Part shown: positions 51,362 through 60,991 of the stretch, one piece after another
How the letters are laid out: each line of letters starts with the position of its first letter
Position numbering within the stretch: position 1 is the stretch's first letter
Origin: CAZJBS01 sp964544475
GTDB lineage: Bacteria > CLD3 > SB21
NCBI GenBank assembly: GCA_964544475.1
Contig: CAZJBS010000005.1
Coordinates: 151,558 to 215,557 of the forward strand
Reading direction: 5' to 3'
DNA: 64,000 nucleotides
The notes under the pieces: generated by a model
What the model was told of the DNA's origin: nothing
The model's database searches: none
The model's input: the letters and a program-made list of their open reading frames with translations, nothing else
Made by a program: the position numbers and the translations under genes

Positions 51362-52135
51362 ATGAGTCAACCGTCTCTTTTGCCTTTGGTTCCGCCTTCC
51401 GGCCTCACCACCGACGATGTGCGCGCCATTTTTGCCGGCGCCCTGCCATGCTACCGCACAACGGCCGGCCGGCGTATTCCCATCGAGAGCCTGAGGGCCA
51501 CGTTTTGTCCGTACGTGGACGTCAAGCATACCTTGCGCGCCCGCCACGGATTCGTTGATATCCGGCTGAGTGATCTCAGCAAGGATCAACCGCCGGAATT
51601 CTTTGAAGCGCTGGCCCATGTCTTGTGGTCTCGTCTTTTTGGTGTCAGGTGTCCTGAGCCGTGGCGTGTCTACTACCGAAAAGCAGAACGGAGCCTCGCC
51701 GCGCTTCATTCGGATCGCAGGCGGCCCGAACGCCGGGCGGGCGTTTGTCGTGCGCGCGGCCGTCACCATGATTTGCAGCAGCATCTGGACCGTATCAACG
51801 CCATCTGGTTTGATCCGCCGCTTACCGGACTGACGATCACGTGGGGCCATCGGCCATCCCGCCGCCGGTTGGGACACTATCGGCCGGATTCGGCGTTGAT
51901 CACGATCAGCCGGCTCCTGGATCATCCGGATGTGCCGGAGGACGTCATTGCCCATATCGTCCATCATGAGATGCGGCATCATCACATGCCCGCTTCCGTT
52001 TCCGGTGGCCGTCGCCGGCACCACACGGCCGCCTTCCGCGCGGCGGAAAGACCATTCGAAGCTTTCGAACGCGCCGAACGCTGGCTGTCCAATCGTTATC
52101 CGCCATTCCTGCGAAACCAAAGAAAGGCGGGCTGA
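51362..52135 (+). CDS. SprT-like zinc metalloprotease
   Basis: 257 residues from the ATG at 51362; a reading open from 51107 overlaps yacP and was rejected. The zinc motif is H-H-E-M-R-H-H (HExxH) near residue 203. The arrangement W-F-D-P-P-L-T-G-L-T-I-T-W-G before it, and S-A-L-I-T-I-S-R-L-L, match SprT/WSS1-like domains. The middle is Arg-rich. SprT-like proteases of eukaryotes remove DNA-protein crosslinks; the bacterial role is unclear. No C-terminal zinc ribbon is seen. Confidence 0.75.
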   Translation: MSQPSLLPLVPPSGLTTDDVRAIFAGALPCYRTTAGRRIPIESLRATFCPYVDVKHTLRARHGFVDIRLSDLSKDQPPEFFEALAHVLWSRLFGVRCPEPWRVYYRKAERSLAALHSDRRRPERRAGVCRARGRHHDLQQHLDRINAIWFDPPLTGLTITWGHRPSRRRLGHYRPDSALITISRLLDHPDVPEDVIAHIVHHEMRHHHMPASVSGGRRRHHTAAFRAAERPFEAFERAERWLSNRYPPFLRNQRKAG

Positions 52136-52141
52136 TCGTCC

Positions 52142-53032
52142 ATGCCGAACGTGCTTCTTGTCACCGGTGGAACCGGCATGCTGGGGTCGCATCTGGTGCG
52201 CCTCGCCGCCGCTTCCGGGGCGTGGGATCAGGTGCACAGCACCTATCTGACGACCAATCCCAATTTTCACAAAACCTTCTGGCACTTTGTCGATGCCCGT
52301 AATCTCATCACGCCGACCCTGGAAAAGATTCATCCGACGTGCATCCTTCACACGATGGCCATGTCTTCGCCCGATCAGTGCGAACGCAAAAAATTGGATG
52401 CCTGGCAGGTGAATGTCAAAGCCACCGACGAGATCATTGATTTTGCCGCCAGGAACGGCGCCCGGGTGATTTTTACATCGTCCGATCTGGTATTCGACGG
52501 CGCCACCGGCCACTATTCTGAATCCATGGAACCATCACCCATCAGCTTCTACGGCGATTCCAAAATGGAGGCCGAAAACCACATGCGTGAACGTTTGTCC
52601 CACGGCAATTTTGTCACAGCGAGGCTCAGCCTGCTCTACGGCTTCAACCTCAACCAGCGACCGACCTTCTTTAAAACCATGTGTGACGCCCTGGAGACCA
52701 AGAAACCCGTTCACCTTTTCACCGATCAATTTCGTTCGCCCTTGTCGGTTCAAAATGCCGCGGAATGTCTGATGGAGCTGGCATCGGGAAGTTACAATGG
52801 GTTGCTGCACGTGGGAGGCCCCGAGAGGTTGAGCCGGTACGAATTTGGCGTGCGTGTCGCCGGCTTTCTCAAAGGTCCGACCTCGGTCTTGCAGAAAGTC
52901 ACGATGAAAGACATCCCGTCGGCCGCCCGGCGTCCGGAAGACGTCTCGTTGGACAGCAGCCGCGCGCGATCCGTTTTGAAAACGCCGCTGAAATCCGTCG
53001 AAGACGGCCTGAAATCGTTATTCGAGAAATAG
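52142..53032 (+). CDS. RmlD-like NAD(P)-dependent sugar reductase (extended SDR)
   Basis: 296 residues. The nucleotide-binding motif is T-G-G-T-G-M-L-G near residue 8. The catalytic Tyr and Lys are in F-Y-G-D-S-K-M-E-A-E, and R-S-P-L-S-V-Q-N lies near 200. The family reduces dTDP-4-dehydrorhamnose or related sugars. No rml partner genes are nearby, so the sugar is unknown. It starts six bases after the SprT-like stop. Confidence 0.85.
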   Translation: MPNVLLVTGGTGMLGSHLVRLAAASGAWDQVHSTYLTTNPNFHKTFWHFVDARNLITPTLEKIHPTCILHTMAMSSPDQCERKKLDAWQVNVKATDEIIDFAARNGARVIFTSSDLVFDGATGHYSESMEPSPISFYGDSKMEAENHMRERLSHGNFVTARLSLLYGFNLNQRPTFFKTMCDALETKKPVHLFTDQFRSPLSVQNAAECLMELASGSYNGLLHVGGPERLSRYEFGVRVAGFLKGPTSVLQKVTMKDIPSAARRPEDVSLDSSRARSVLKTPLKSVEDGLKSLFEK

Positions 53033-53067
53033 CCCATTTTTTCCAATCGTTTATCCCAGGAGAACCC

Positions 53068-53511
53068 GTGCACGATCCCGGCGTAGACCCTCTCAAACCC
53101 TATTATGAAATCATCGAATCCGTGATCACCGGCCTCGGCGTGACCGCCGAATCGTGCCGGACGAATGACCAGAATGGAAACGCCATTCCCGGTCAATGGT
53201 CGCTGGTCAAGGGTTCGGCGAATATCTATGTGGATGTCTATCAAACACAGGACGGAAATGCCTACTGTTGTGTTGCTTCACCGGTCATGCCTATCGTTAC
53301 ACCCAACCTCAAGGATCTGTACGAAAGGCTTCTCACCGTCAATCACGAGATGTATGCCGCCAGCTTTTCCATTCATCAGGGGTGGGTTTGGCTGCGTATC
53401 CTCAGGGAATGCAGCGGAATGGACGAGGCCGAATGCCGGGCCATGTTTGATCGCGTGGGCTGGTACGCCGATCAGTACGATGATGAACTGAAGAAGAATT
53501 TCGGAGGATGA
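53068..53511 (+). CDS. YbjN-like/secretion-chaperone-fold protein
   Basis: 147 residues from a GTG at 53068, chosen because AGGAGA precedes it; an open reading frame from 52765 overlaps the SDR gene. The alternating pattern (P-Y-Y-E-I-I-E-S-V-I-T-G-L-G, V-D-V-Y-Q-T-Q-D-G-N-A-Y, Y-E-R-L-L-T-V-N-H-E-M) fits the YbjN/type III chaperone-like fold, in which F/Y-S-I-x-x-G-W-V-W strands are typical. Function unknown. Confidence 0.65.
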   Translation: MHDPGVDPLKPYYEIIESVITGLGVTAESCRTNDQNGNAIPGQWSLVKGSANIYVDVYQTQDGNAYCCVASPVMPIVTPNLKDLYERLLTVNHEMYAASFSIHQGWVWLRILRECSGMDEAECRAMFDRVGWYADQYDDELKKNFGG

Positions 53512-53575
53512 GTCGCCGCAGGGTTATTCGAATGCCCCGACATTTTGGCCGCCATGACCGGCCGGGAATCCCTGA

Positions 53576-53830
53576 TTACTTCAAGTGTTTTGCTTTTTCG
53601 ACAAGGGTCTCAATTTTGTGCGCAAAGAGCTTTTTCGCCTCCAAACGTTGTCCATCGTCAAGGCTCTCGAGAAAAGCCTTGTAGCTTCGCAGCACGCCGG
53701 CTACGACATTCTTGGCTTCCACAATTTCTCGGTCCTCGGCTTTGTCCGATAAGGCGACATCCAATGTGGTGATGGCTTCCTGAATTTCACGGGCCATCGT
53801 GATCGATTTTTCCTTGGCCTGTATATCCAT
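53576..53830 (-). CDS. Small helical protein, unknown
   Basis: 84 residues from the ATG at 53830 with GAGG upstream. It consists of about three amphipathic helices, rich in A, E and K (A-R-E-I-Q-E-A-I-T-T-L-D-V-A-L, V-A-G-V-L-R-S-Y-K-A-F-L), ending in K-A-K-H-L-K. No family recognised. It is convergent with the YbjN-like gene. Confidence 0.6.
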   Translation of the reverse strand: MDIQAKEKSITMAREIQEAITTLDVALSDKAEDREIVEAKNVVAGVLRSYKAFLESLDDGQRLEAKKLFAHKIETLVEKAKHLK

Positions 53831-54051
53831 GAGCACCTCGCGATAAGTGGTCTGGATAAGGTACCCAACCGTCATCGCATTTGCAATCGGATTTCTGCGG
53901 GCGTCTCAGGCCGGTAAGTATCCAGGGGGAGAAACCCGCGGAGGTCCGTCCTAACGTCGGATTCATCGGCGGGTTTCCGTATGAGTGAGGAGTGGTTGAA
54001 AATGATACGGTGTTCGTCGTCGTGCCTTTCAACCAAGTGGGGAATTTGAGG

Positions 54052-54273
54052 TCAATTGAAGTGGTGAATTGGAATATCCGGAAACACGGATGTCAGAATA
54101 CTCAAACATTGATCCCGGTTTTCAACGGGAAAACTCCAGTAGTGGATGTTCTCGAAATAGCCGTAGGAATAGGGCACGGAGGCCATTCGAAACTTGGCGT
54201 CAAGGACTTTGTTTGGATCGTCCGCCGGTACTCCGACCATCAGGCGGTGCGTTTTGTTTGGTTCGACTTTCAT
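54052..54273 (-). CDS. Small hypothetical protein
   Basis: 73 residues from the ATG at 54273 (AAGG upstream). It begins M-K-V-E-P-N-K-T-H-R-L-M-V-G-V-P-A, with a beta-alpha-beta look, and ends in F-P-D-I-P-I-H-H-F-N. No family recognised. It is divergent from the DinG-like helicase gene. Confidence 0.5.
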   Translation of the reverse strand: MKVEPNKTHRLMVGVPADDPNKVLDAKFRMASVPYSYGYFENIHYWSFPVENRDQCLSILTSVFPDIPIHHFN

Positions 54274-54364
54274 TATATGGCCTTTCGTCACTGCACTCTT
54301 GATGTGCAATTTTCATACCTGGTATTGCCTGACCGTAAAATCTTACTTTTCAATGTTGCCTCGC

Positions 54365-54393
54365 TTGTGACCCTGTGGATTTATTGCTATATT
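54365..54393 (+). promoter_or_regulatory. Putative promoter of the DinG-like gene
   Basis: TTGTGA and TATATT with a 17-bp spacer end 29 bases ahead of the ATG. Confidence 0.45.
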
Positions 54394-54421
54394 GCACTCC
54401 CTTTTAGGGCAAAAACTCATC

Positions 54422-57196
54422 ATGATGGCTCATGTAGAAGATCTTGTATCCTTTTTTGAATGGCCTTCGTTGCATGCCGTGACCCCGGGTATGGATGCAA
54501 TGGAGGAGACGTTTCAGGTGTTTCGTCGAATGGCGCCGGCCAATGGCCAGGTCAGCGCTCTCGGCGGTACGGAGACCGTGACCCCGCGCGTCCTCGAACG
54601 AATGGCGTCCAAAGCTACGTTGGTGGTCTGGCGAACGAGTGAGTTGCCGGAAAGTACCGTCGAATCGGCCGCGAGACTTATCGAAGTCAGTGCGTTGTAC
54701 GCCGTCTTTTTTCCGGCCTCTTCCGGGGCTACGATCACATCCGTCGAAGGCGAGCTTCTGACCGAACCCTTCCTGGAAAAAAGCGATCCTGAACGGCTCT
54801 ACGCTTTGTTCCTCCGTCTCCTCGAACACGGTGTGCGGCTCGAATTGAAACACCTGGCCCAGATCAACCAGTTGCTTCACGGTACCCGCAGCCCATGGCG
54901 GGATCTGTTTCGCAAGGTGGCCGACTACCGGCAGACGGATTCCAACTGGCAATTTTTGTTCCCTCCTGTCCCGCGGGTTGTCCTCGCATCCAATGTCCTA
55001 GGGGAACGCGGGATAATCCAACCCGGGACGTCGGCGTCGCCGGCTGTCAAACGGGTCTTTGAAAAGGACGGGTTGCTGCATTCAAAATTCCCCGCCTATG
55101 AAGAAAGGCCCCAGCAGGCCGATCTGGCGAAGGCCATCCATGAGGCGCTGGAGAGCGGGCTGTTTGTGCTCGCCGAGGCCGGCACGGGAACAGGAAAATC
55201 ACTGTCCTATCTGGTGCCGGCCATCCTGCATTCGCTGGAGGATCCGGCCATGGAAGAAAACGTGGTCGTCAGTACCCACACCAAGAATCTTCAGGATCAG
55301 TTGTTCTTCAAAGACCTGCCGCTGCTGCGATATGTTTTTCCATTCACGTTCAAAGCCGCCCTGCTCAAGGGTCGTGGCAATTACCTCTGCATGAAAAAAT
55401 GGAAAAATCTGCTGGCCGATCCGTTGTCCTTTATGACGCCATCTGAACGCGAGCGCCTTTTGCCGGTCTTTTTTTGGCAACTTCAAACCTCCACCGGCGA
55501 CATTAGCGAATGCACGGCCTTCCCGCTTGAACAGAACATGAGTGTGTGGACGAAGCTTGCCTCGGAGGCGGGGTATTGTCAGGCGCACAAGTGCCAGGCC
55601 TCGGCCGATTGTTTCGTCAAGCGTATCCGCGACGAAGCCCGCAAAGCCAACGTCGTCGTGATCAACCACGCTCTTCTCTTTTCCGATCTGGTCTCCGAAA
55701 ATGCCATCCTCGGTTCCTATCGCCATCTCGTGATTGATGAAGCCCATCACGTCGAGCGCGTTGCCCAGAACTATCTTGGCATGGAATTTTCCCTTTGGGC
55801 CGTGCGATCCGTGGTGGTGTCCCTGTACGAACGCGACCAGATGGAAACGGGCCTGCTCATCCAACTTCGCCAGCAGTTGGCCCGGGCCTCTCTGTCGGCG
55901 CTCGAAAAACGCTCGTTTGAAAAGAAACTCGAGGAAACCACGGAAGCCTGCGCCGTCGTGTGGTCCAAAACGACCGAGTATTTGCGCGAACTGACAACCA
56001 TGGCTTTCCGCCAGGCCGACTCGCTCAAACGCCCCGACGGCAATGGATTGGCGACATCGATGCGTGTCCGGTACGGCCGGTCGAATAATCTTCTGGCAGC
56101 CGATGTTCCAAAGAAGACGGACTTTTTCGAAGCTCTGGACCGGCTCGACGGAACGTTGGCGCGCCTGATCAATGAATTGCTTTCGTGGAAACCCGGTGCG
56201 ATGGATCAGGCGGATGAACACCGCGATACTCTGGAATACCGGGAAAAGGACGTCCAGAGCCTTCGTGAGACGATCGAATTCCTGTCCGATCCATCCCAGA
56301 ACGATTTTGTATTCTGGTATGAATTGCCGTCACGCGAGCGTTCGGCGGACATCCGGTTCTACGCCGCGCCTTTGAATATCGCCGACATCCTCAAAACCAG
56401 CCTGTTCGACAGGCTTCATGCCTGTGTGTTCTCGTCCGCCACACTTTCCGTTGCGGGTGATTTTGACTACTTCAAGGAAAGGTCCGGCATTCAGCGGATC
56501 GAAAGCCGGCGTGTTCATGAGTTTTCCGTCGGCTCCCCGTTTGATTTTGACCGTCAGTGCCGGGTTCTGGTGCCGTCGTTTCTGCCGGATCCCACGCGAC
56601 CCGATTACAACGACCGTTGCGCGGAGACCATCCGCGACGTCATTCTCCATACGCGACGGGGCACGCTCGTGCTGTTCACCTCGTATGCCATGATGAATCA
56701 CTGTCATCGCGCCTTGAAAGCCACGTTTGAAAGGGAGGGTATTCCGTTGCTGGTTCAGGGCCGCGACGGCTCGCGCACCCACCTGACCCATCGATTCCGC
56801 GAACAGGCGGAATCGGTCCTCTTCGGAACAGACAGTTTCTGGGAGGGCGTGGACGTGCAGGGCGCATCATTGGAAATGTTGATCATCACCAAACTGCCGT
56901 TCGAGGTGCCGACCGACCCTGTCGTGGCCGCCAAGAGCGAACGGATCGAACGTCGCGGCGGTCAGCCGTTCATGGAGTATTCGGTTCCCGAGGCGGTTAT
57001 CAAACTCCGTCAGGGCTTTGGGCGCTTGATTCGAAGCAAGACCGACCGCGGTGTCGCCATCATCCTCGACAACCGCGTGGTCTCGAAGAGGTATGGATCG
57101 CTGTTCCTGCAATCTTTGCCGGCCAGGGCCGAAACGGTCCCTTTGCCCGAAGTCCTGCTCGATCGGCTGGATTCATTTTTCCAACCGGAGGCTTGA
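54422..57196 (+). CDS. dinG: DinG/XPD-like superfamily 2 DNA helicase
   Basis: 924 residues from the ATG at 54422. The first about 225 residues lack the DEDD exonuclease motifs seen in Firmicute DinG and match no known domain. Walker A is A-E-A-G-T-G-T-G-K-S. An iron-sulphur domain follows, with cysteines in Y-L-C-M-K-K, Y-C-Q-A-H-K-C and A-D-C-F-V-K. The DEAH box is I-D-E-A-H-H-V-E. C-terminal motifs include L-V-L-F-T-S-Y, D-S-F-W-E-G-V-D and Q-G-F-G-R-L-I-R. It should unwind 5'-3', acting on R-loops and damaged DNA. Confidence 0.93.
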   Translation: MMAHVEDLVSFFEWPSLHAVTPGMDAMEETFQVFRRMAPANGQVSALGGTETVTPRVLERMASKATLVVWRTSELPESTVESAARLIEVSALYAVFFPASSGATITSVEGELLTEPFLEKSDPERLYALFLRLLEHGVRLELKHLAQINQLLHGTRSPWRDLFRKVADYRQTDSNWQFLFPPVPRVVLASNVLGERGIIQPGTSASPAVKRVFEKDGLLHSKFPAYEERPQQADLAKAIHEALESGLFVLAEAGTGTGKSLSYLVPAILHSLEDPAMEENVVVSTHTKNLQDQLFFKDLPLLRYVFPFTFKAALLKGRGNYLCMKKWKNLLADPLSFMTPSERERLLPVFFWQLQTSTGDISECTAFPLEQNMSVWTKLASEAGYCQAHKCQASADCFVKRIRDEARKANVVVINHALLFSDLVSENAILGSYRHLVIDEAHHVERVAQNYLGMEFSLWAVRSVVVSLYERDQMETGLLIQLRQQLARASLSALEKRSFEKKLEETTEACAVVWSKTTEYLRELTTMAFRQADSLKRPDGNGLATSMRVRYGRSNNLLAADVPKKTDFFEALDRLDGTLARLINELLSWKPGAMDQADEHRDTLEYREKDVQSLRETIEFLSDPSQNDFVFWYELPSRERSADIRFYAAPLNIADILKTSLFDRLHACVFSSATLSVAGDFDYFKERSGIQRIESRRVHEFSVGSPFDFDRQCRVLVPSFLPDPTRPDYNDRCAETIRDVILHTRRGTLVLFTSYAMMNHCHRALKATFEREGIPLLVQGRDGSRTHLTHRFREQAESVLFGTDSFWEGVDVQGASLEMLIITKLPFEVPTDPVVAAKSERIERRGGQPFMEYSVPEAVIKLRQGFGRLIRSKTDRGVAIILDNRVVSKRYGSLFLQSLPARAETVPLPEVLLDRLDSFFQPEA

Positions 57197-57233
57197 AGAA
57201 CCATGGCGGATCCCATTCCTGCCGATATCCAAT

Positions 57234-57270
57234 AAAAAAGCCGATGTCGCGTGACATCGGCTTTTTTTTT
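57234..57270. terminator. Bidirectional terminator between dinG and the TonB receptor gene
   Basis: AAAAAAGCCGATGTC and GACATCGGCTTTTTT form a perfect 15-bp stem with a GCGT loop, followed by more T. Confidence 0.95.
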
Positions 57271-57286
57271 GAGACTCTTGAAACGT

Positions 57287-60200
57287 TTAGAAAGTGTACC
57301 TCACACCGAGCTGCATTTGCCAGCGAGAGGTGAGATCGCGGACCGTGAACCGCTTTGGCAATGTCACCTTGCCTCCGCTAACTGTACCAAATGAAAAGGC
57401 GGGTTTTCCGCTGATCACTCCGCGATAGATGAAATGATTATTTCGTTGGTTGAAAACCTCCTTGACCACACCCCATTCATGATTCACGAAGTTAAGAACA
57501 TTAAGCATATCCAACGTCATCTCGAAAAGACCCGGTGCGACTGAGAGGGGTATTTGCTGAGCAATATGCATGTCGATCCGGTTCACCCACGGCTCCCGGC
57601 TGGCATTTCGGTCAATGACCGTGCCCCGAGCGTTGTCAAGGGCAGGATCTCCGCTGATATATTCGTCCAACTGGACCCATATCTGATCGGCGGTCCGAGG
57701 ATCACCGGACGCCGGAACTATATTGATATCAGCGCGATTTTTCGGAACGTACACCAGATCATTGGCTGATTGTCCGTCACCGTTCGCATCCGCACTGTAG
57801 ACGGTAGAATACGGTCTGCCGGAGTTTCCATTGTAGACAAAGGAAACGACGGTGGAGAACTTCTTTAGGAACTCAAAAGTGTATGACAGCGAACCAATCA
57901 CCCTGTGCCGAGTTTCGTAATTCGATGTCGCCGATTCAGGAGCATTTGGGTTTCCCTTTTGTGGATTGGTGTTCCAATTGGACACCGCTTGGCTGGATAG
58001 GCCGCTGTTTTCATCAACAGCTTTTCCGTACGTGTAAGCCGCCGACATGAAATATCCTCGGTCTGCACTACCAAAGATACCCTTATCAACACTCTTCTGA
58101 AGACCGAACGTTAGATTATATTCGTAGCCCTTATCCGAATTGCTCAAAAGAATGACGTTGGTAAAATTGGCGCTGTTAAACAAACCCGCTCCGCTTGAAG
58201 AATAGATAGGACGCACACCGCTGGAGTCTCCCGAAGCACTAAAATTTCTCGACAGCACACTCGGGCGCAAATTGATATTCTGATAGCGAATGGCGTTGAT
58301 ATTCCTTGACGCGATCATATCCACAGTCCCGATGAATCCGAACGGCATTTCATGGTCCACGCCGAGATTGAATCGCCAAATTTGCGGATGCTTGAAGTTC
58401 TTGTCGGTGACATTAATCTCACTGGTTTGTGATCCGCCGTAGAGTTTCTTGTCGTCTTGACTTGGATCCGGATTGAAATATCCACTCGTAAAATTCGAGG
58501 CGTTCTGGATATTCCGAGAAGCCAAATAGATTCCGGTGGCGTTGTATTGGTTTGAAATCCACACGTACGGAGTGCGTCCAGAAAAGATGCCGATTCCACC
58601 CCGGACCTGAGTTTTGGTGTCGCTGAATACGTCCCAGTTGATGCCTACTCTGGGGGAGATCAGAATATTTCCACTTGCCACTTTGTCATTCCGATACCGA
58701 CTGCTGTCCTGGAAATACGTCGAATCAAACTTGCCATTGTAAGCGGGCTTGTCCGGAAGCACGGGAATGTCGAATCGGATGCCGGCGGTGATGTTCATGT
58801 TTGGCCGAATCTTCCACATATCCTGAAAATAAAAACCATATTGCTGAACATCAAAAACAGCAGCGGGTCTCGGATTTGTGGAGTCCAAAGAATAGCTCAG
58901 TTCGTATTGGTTCGGATGTCCAAGGATAAGAGAATCGATGCTGCCAAATGTGTAGTTGCCATACAAATTTCTGATGAAGATGTTCTTGAAAGAAAAGAAC
59001 TCATTATGTGTGCCAAAAGTGAACGTGTGGTCACCGAGATAGTAGGTGAAGTTATCCGTGACTTCAATGATATCTTGGTCTAGCGCGTTGGCTTGCGAGA
59101 AGTTCTCAGTACCGGCAACTAAGAGGCTTGTCCGGCCGGCCACCATGACACGAACGGTTGGTTTGTCGGGACTTAGAGTTTTGCGTTTGTCGCGAATCGT
59201 CTGATATGCCAGAATAACCTCGTTGTGCATGTTGCTTCCAAATGCACTGTTAACTTGAAGTACGCTGGAATTCGTTGTATTAGCTATACCATAACCGCCA
59301 TTGCCAAACCTGAATCCGTCGCTTGAGCCCACGCCGGTTGAACGAAATAAATTGTCGTCGTTGGCGTCGACATAGTTGTGACGGAGTGTCAGTCGGTGAT
59401 TGGCAGACAAATTGTAGTCCAAGCGAGCGAAAAATTTCGTACTTGGACGTTCCAACGTCTTGAGCCCGTAGGATCCTGCGTTGTACCCATAAGTGCTCAA
59501 TACGCTATCGAATCGTTGAGCTTCAAGATCCGTCACGCCAGTCAAAGCCGTGAAGTCGGAGGCGTTCCCTTTGCCGGTGATACCGAGCGTCGTCGGTGAT
59601 TTCCTAATGCTATATTCGCCATTCAAAAAGAAAAACAGCCTGTCCTTAATCACAGGGCCCCCGGCACGAAACCCGTATGTGCTTTCGCTGAAATCCGCCA
59701 CTTTGACCTGATCCACACCTTTTCCAACAAATCCCTCGTTACGTCCTAGAAAGTAAACGGATCCTTCGTATTTGTTCGTTCCACTGCGCGTAATAGCATT
59801 GATGCCACCGCCGGTAAATCCGCCCTGGCGGACATCATACGGGGCCACAGATACTTGAAATTCCTGAATGGCGTCTAAGCTGATGGGGGTAGTCCCGGCT
59901 GATCCGCCGGGCGTTCCCGTTCCGGAAAGGCCGAACAAATCATTGTTGACAGAACCATCAATTTGAATGTTGTTATAACGGTTGCTTCGACCAGCAGCTT
60001 GGTTGCCACTGAACTGGGGCGTAAGGCGCGTAAAATCATCGAAACTTCTACCGATCGTTGGGAGTTTCGTTATTTCTTCATTGGACACGGTCCTCGCAGC
60101 GCCGGTCCGGCTGGCATTCATGATTGGATTGCGTTCAGCTGTGATTTCAACGGCCTCCAACTCTACATTTTCTTCGACCATCTTGAAATCCGCGCGATAA

Positions 60201-60532
60201 TCTTCACCTAGGGTCAAGACAATGCCCGAAATCGGATTGGCCTTATAGCCGATGTAATCAGCCTTAAGTGTGTAAGGCCCACCTACTCTAATATTAGGGA
60301 TATTAAAACGCCCATCGGCACGCGAAACGGCTCCAAAAATAGTCCCGGACGGTTCATGTTTGGCTGTTATATTGGCGCCGTAAACAGGTTGACCGTTATT
60401 ATCCGTAACTTTTCCGTTAAAACCTGCAGTTGTACTTGTCTGAGAAATGACGCTGGTCATCGCGGCGATGGACATCGCCAAGAATATAAGCGTCCACCTG
60501 TATACCCTGCTCAATTGTGTTGGCTTTGGCAT
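57287..60532 (-). CDS. TonB-dependent outer-membrane receptor with carboxypeptidase-like domain
   Basis: 1081 residues from the ATG at 60532; a GTG 201 bases upstream extends an unrelated stretch. Signal peptide to about 32. A carboxypeptidase regulatory-like domain follows (G-F-N-G-K-V-T-D-N-N-G-Q-P-V-Y-G-A, about 36-120). Next is a plug (L-P-T-I-G-R-S-F-D-D, I-Q-I-D-G-S-V-N-N, G-G-I-N-A-I-T-R-S-G-T-N) and a large beta barrel ending in aromatic F (V-R-Y-T-F). This Oar-like plan is common in the FCB group and Acidobacteria. The substrate is unknown; no SusD partner is adjacent. Confidence 0.93.
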   Translation of the reverse strand: MPKPTQLSRVYRWTLIFLAMSIAAMTSVISQTSTTAGFNGKVTDNNGQPVYGANITAKHEPSGTIFGAVSRADGRFNIPNIRVGGPYTLKADYIGYKANPISGIVLTLGEDYRADFKMVEENVELEAVEITAERNPIMNASRTGAARTVSNEEITKLPTIGRSFDDFTRLTPQFSGNQAAGRSNRYNNIQIDGSVNNDLFGLSGTGTPGGSAGTTPISLDAIQEFQVSVAPYDVRQGGFTGGGINAITRSGTNKYEGSVYFLGRNEGFVGKGVDQVKVADFSESTYGFRAGGPVIKDRLFFFLNGEYSIRKSPTTLGITGKGNASDFTALTGVTDLEAQRFDSVLSTYGYNAGSYGLKTLERPSTKFFARLDYNLSANHRLTLRHNYVDANDDNLFRSTGVGSSDGFRFGNGGYGIANTTNSSVLQVNSAFGSNMHNEVILAYQTIRDKRKTLSPDKPTVRVMVAGRTSLLVAGTENFSQANALDQDIIEVTDNFTYYLGDHTFTFGTHNEFFSFKNIFIRNLYGNYTFGSIDSLILGHPNQYELSYSLDSTNPRPAAVFDVQQYGFYFQDMWKIRPNMNITAGIRFDIPVLPDKPAYNGKFDSTYFQDSSRYRNDKVASGNILISPRVGINWDVFSDTKTQVRGGIGIFSGRTPYVWISNQYNATGIYLASRNIQNASNFTSGYFNPDPSQDDKKLYGGSQTSEINVTDKNFKHPQIWRFNLGVDHEMPFGFIGTVDMIASRNINAIRYQNINLRPSVLSRNFSASGDSSGVRPIYSSSGAGLFNSANFTNVILLSNSDKGYEYNLTFGLQKSVDKGIFGSADRGYFMSAAYTYGKAVDENSGLSSQAVSNWNTNPQKGNPNAPESATSNYETRHRVIGSLSYTFEFLKKFSTVVSFVYNGNSGRPYSTVYSADANGDGQSANDLVYVPKNRADINIVPASGDPRTADQIWVQLDEYISGDPALDNARGTVIDRNASREPWVNRIDMHIAQQIPLSVAPGLFEMTLDMLNVLNFVNHEWGVVKEVFNQRNNHFIYRGVISGKPAFSFGTVSGGKVTLPKRFTVRDLTSRWQMQLGVRYTF

Positions 60533-60779
60533 GATTTCTCTCCACTTGAGAAGTTGGTAGGTTTTGTTGGTTATGACTCTCAAAAAATAGAAATGCTCAG
60601 GAAAGACGGGACGCGCGCCAATATAGCGCAGAAATGTTGCCGCTATGTTACAAGATGAATAACAATAGTGCAAGAACATATTTCGGCGGACCGGGAAGTC
60701 CAAGACTTCCAATAAACCCTTGAATTTCGCCACAGGAATTGATATTATTGGAGCCCAAAAAACGACCGGGTATTTTCTC

Positions 60780-60853
60780 GCGCCCGTAGCTCAATTGGAT
60801 AGAGTGTTGGCCTCCGGAGCCAAAGGTTGTGGGTTCGACCCCCGCCGGGCGTA
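60780..60853 (+). tRNA. tRNA-Arg (anticodon CCG)
   Basis: 74 bases. The acceptor GCGCCCG pairs with CGGGCGT (first pair G-U). The D arm is GCTC/GAGT. The anticodon stem is TTGGC/GCCAA with loop CTCCGGA. The T arm is GTGGG-TTCGACC-CCCGC. The discriminator is A and CCA is not encoded. It reads the CGG codon. Confidence 0.97.
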
Positions 60854-60860
60854 CAAATGA

Positions 60861-60927
60861 ATTGAGAATTGAAAATTGAGAATGGACCTGCTGGTTGGGC
60901 CTCCAATTCTCAATTGTCAATTCTCAG
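60861..60927. repeat. Inverted repeat of TGARANN heptamers behind tRNA-Arg
   Basis: TGAGAAT-TGAAAAT-TGAGAAT on one side pairs with the complement of TGAGAATTGACAATTGAGAATTGG on the other across about 19 bases. The word structure matches the hairpins at 7430 and 10430 with AT instead of CG filler. It separates the tRNA from proS. Confidence 0.7.
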
Positions 60928-60991
60928 CGTTGTATTTTTTTCGACAGGATTCATTTCTCACCCATGCTGCACGGCGCAATCAGAAAGAACC

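Noticed and set aside
55199..56221. 340-codon open frame antisense to dinG
   Set aside because: Opposite a helicase with intact motifs; antisense composition.
60533..60733. 67-residue N-terminal extension of the TonB receptor (GTG at 60733)
   Set aside because: A signal peptide begins directly at the ATG at 60532; the extension has no function and would bury it.
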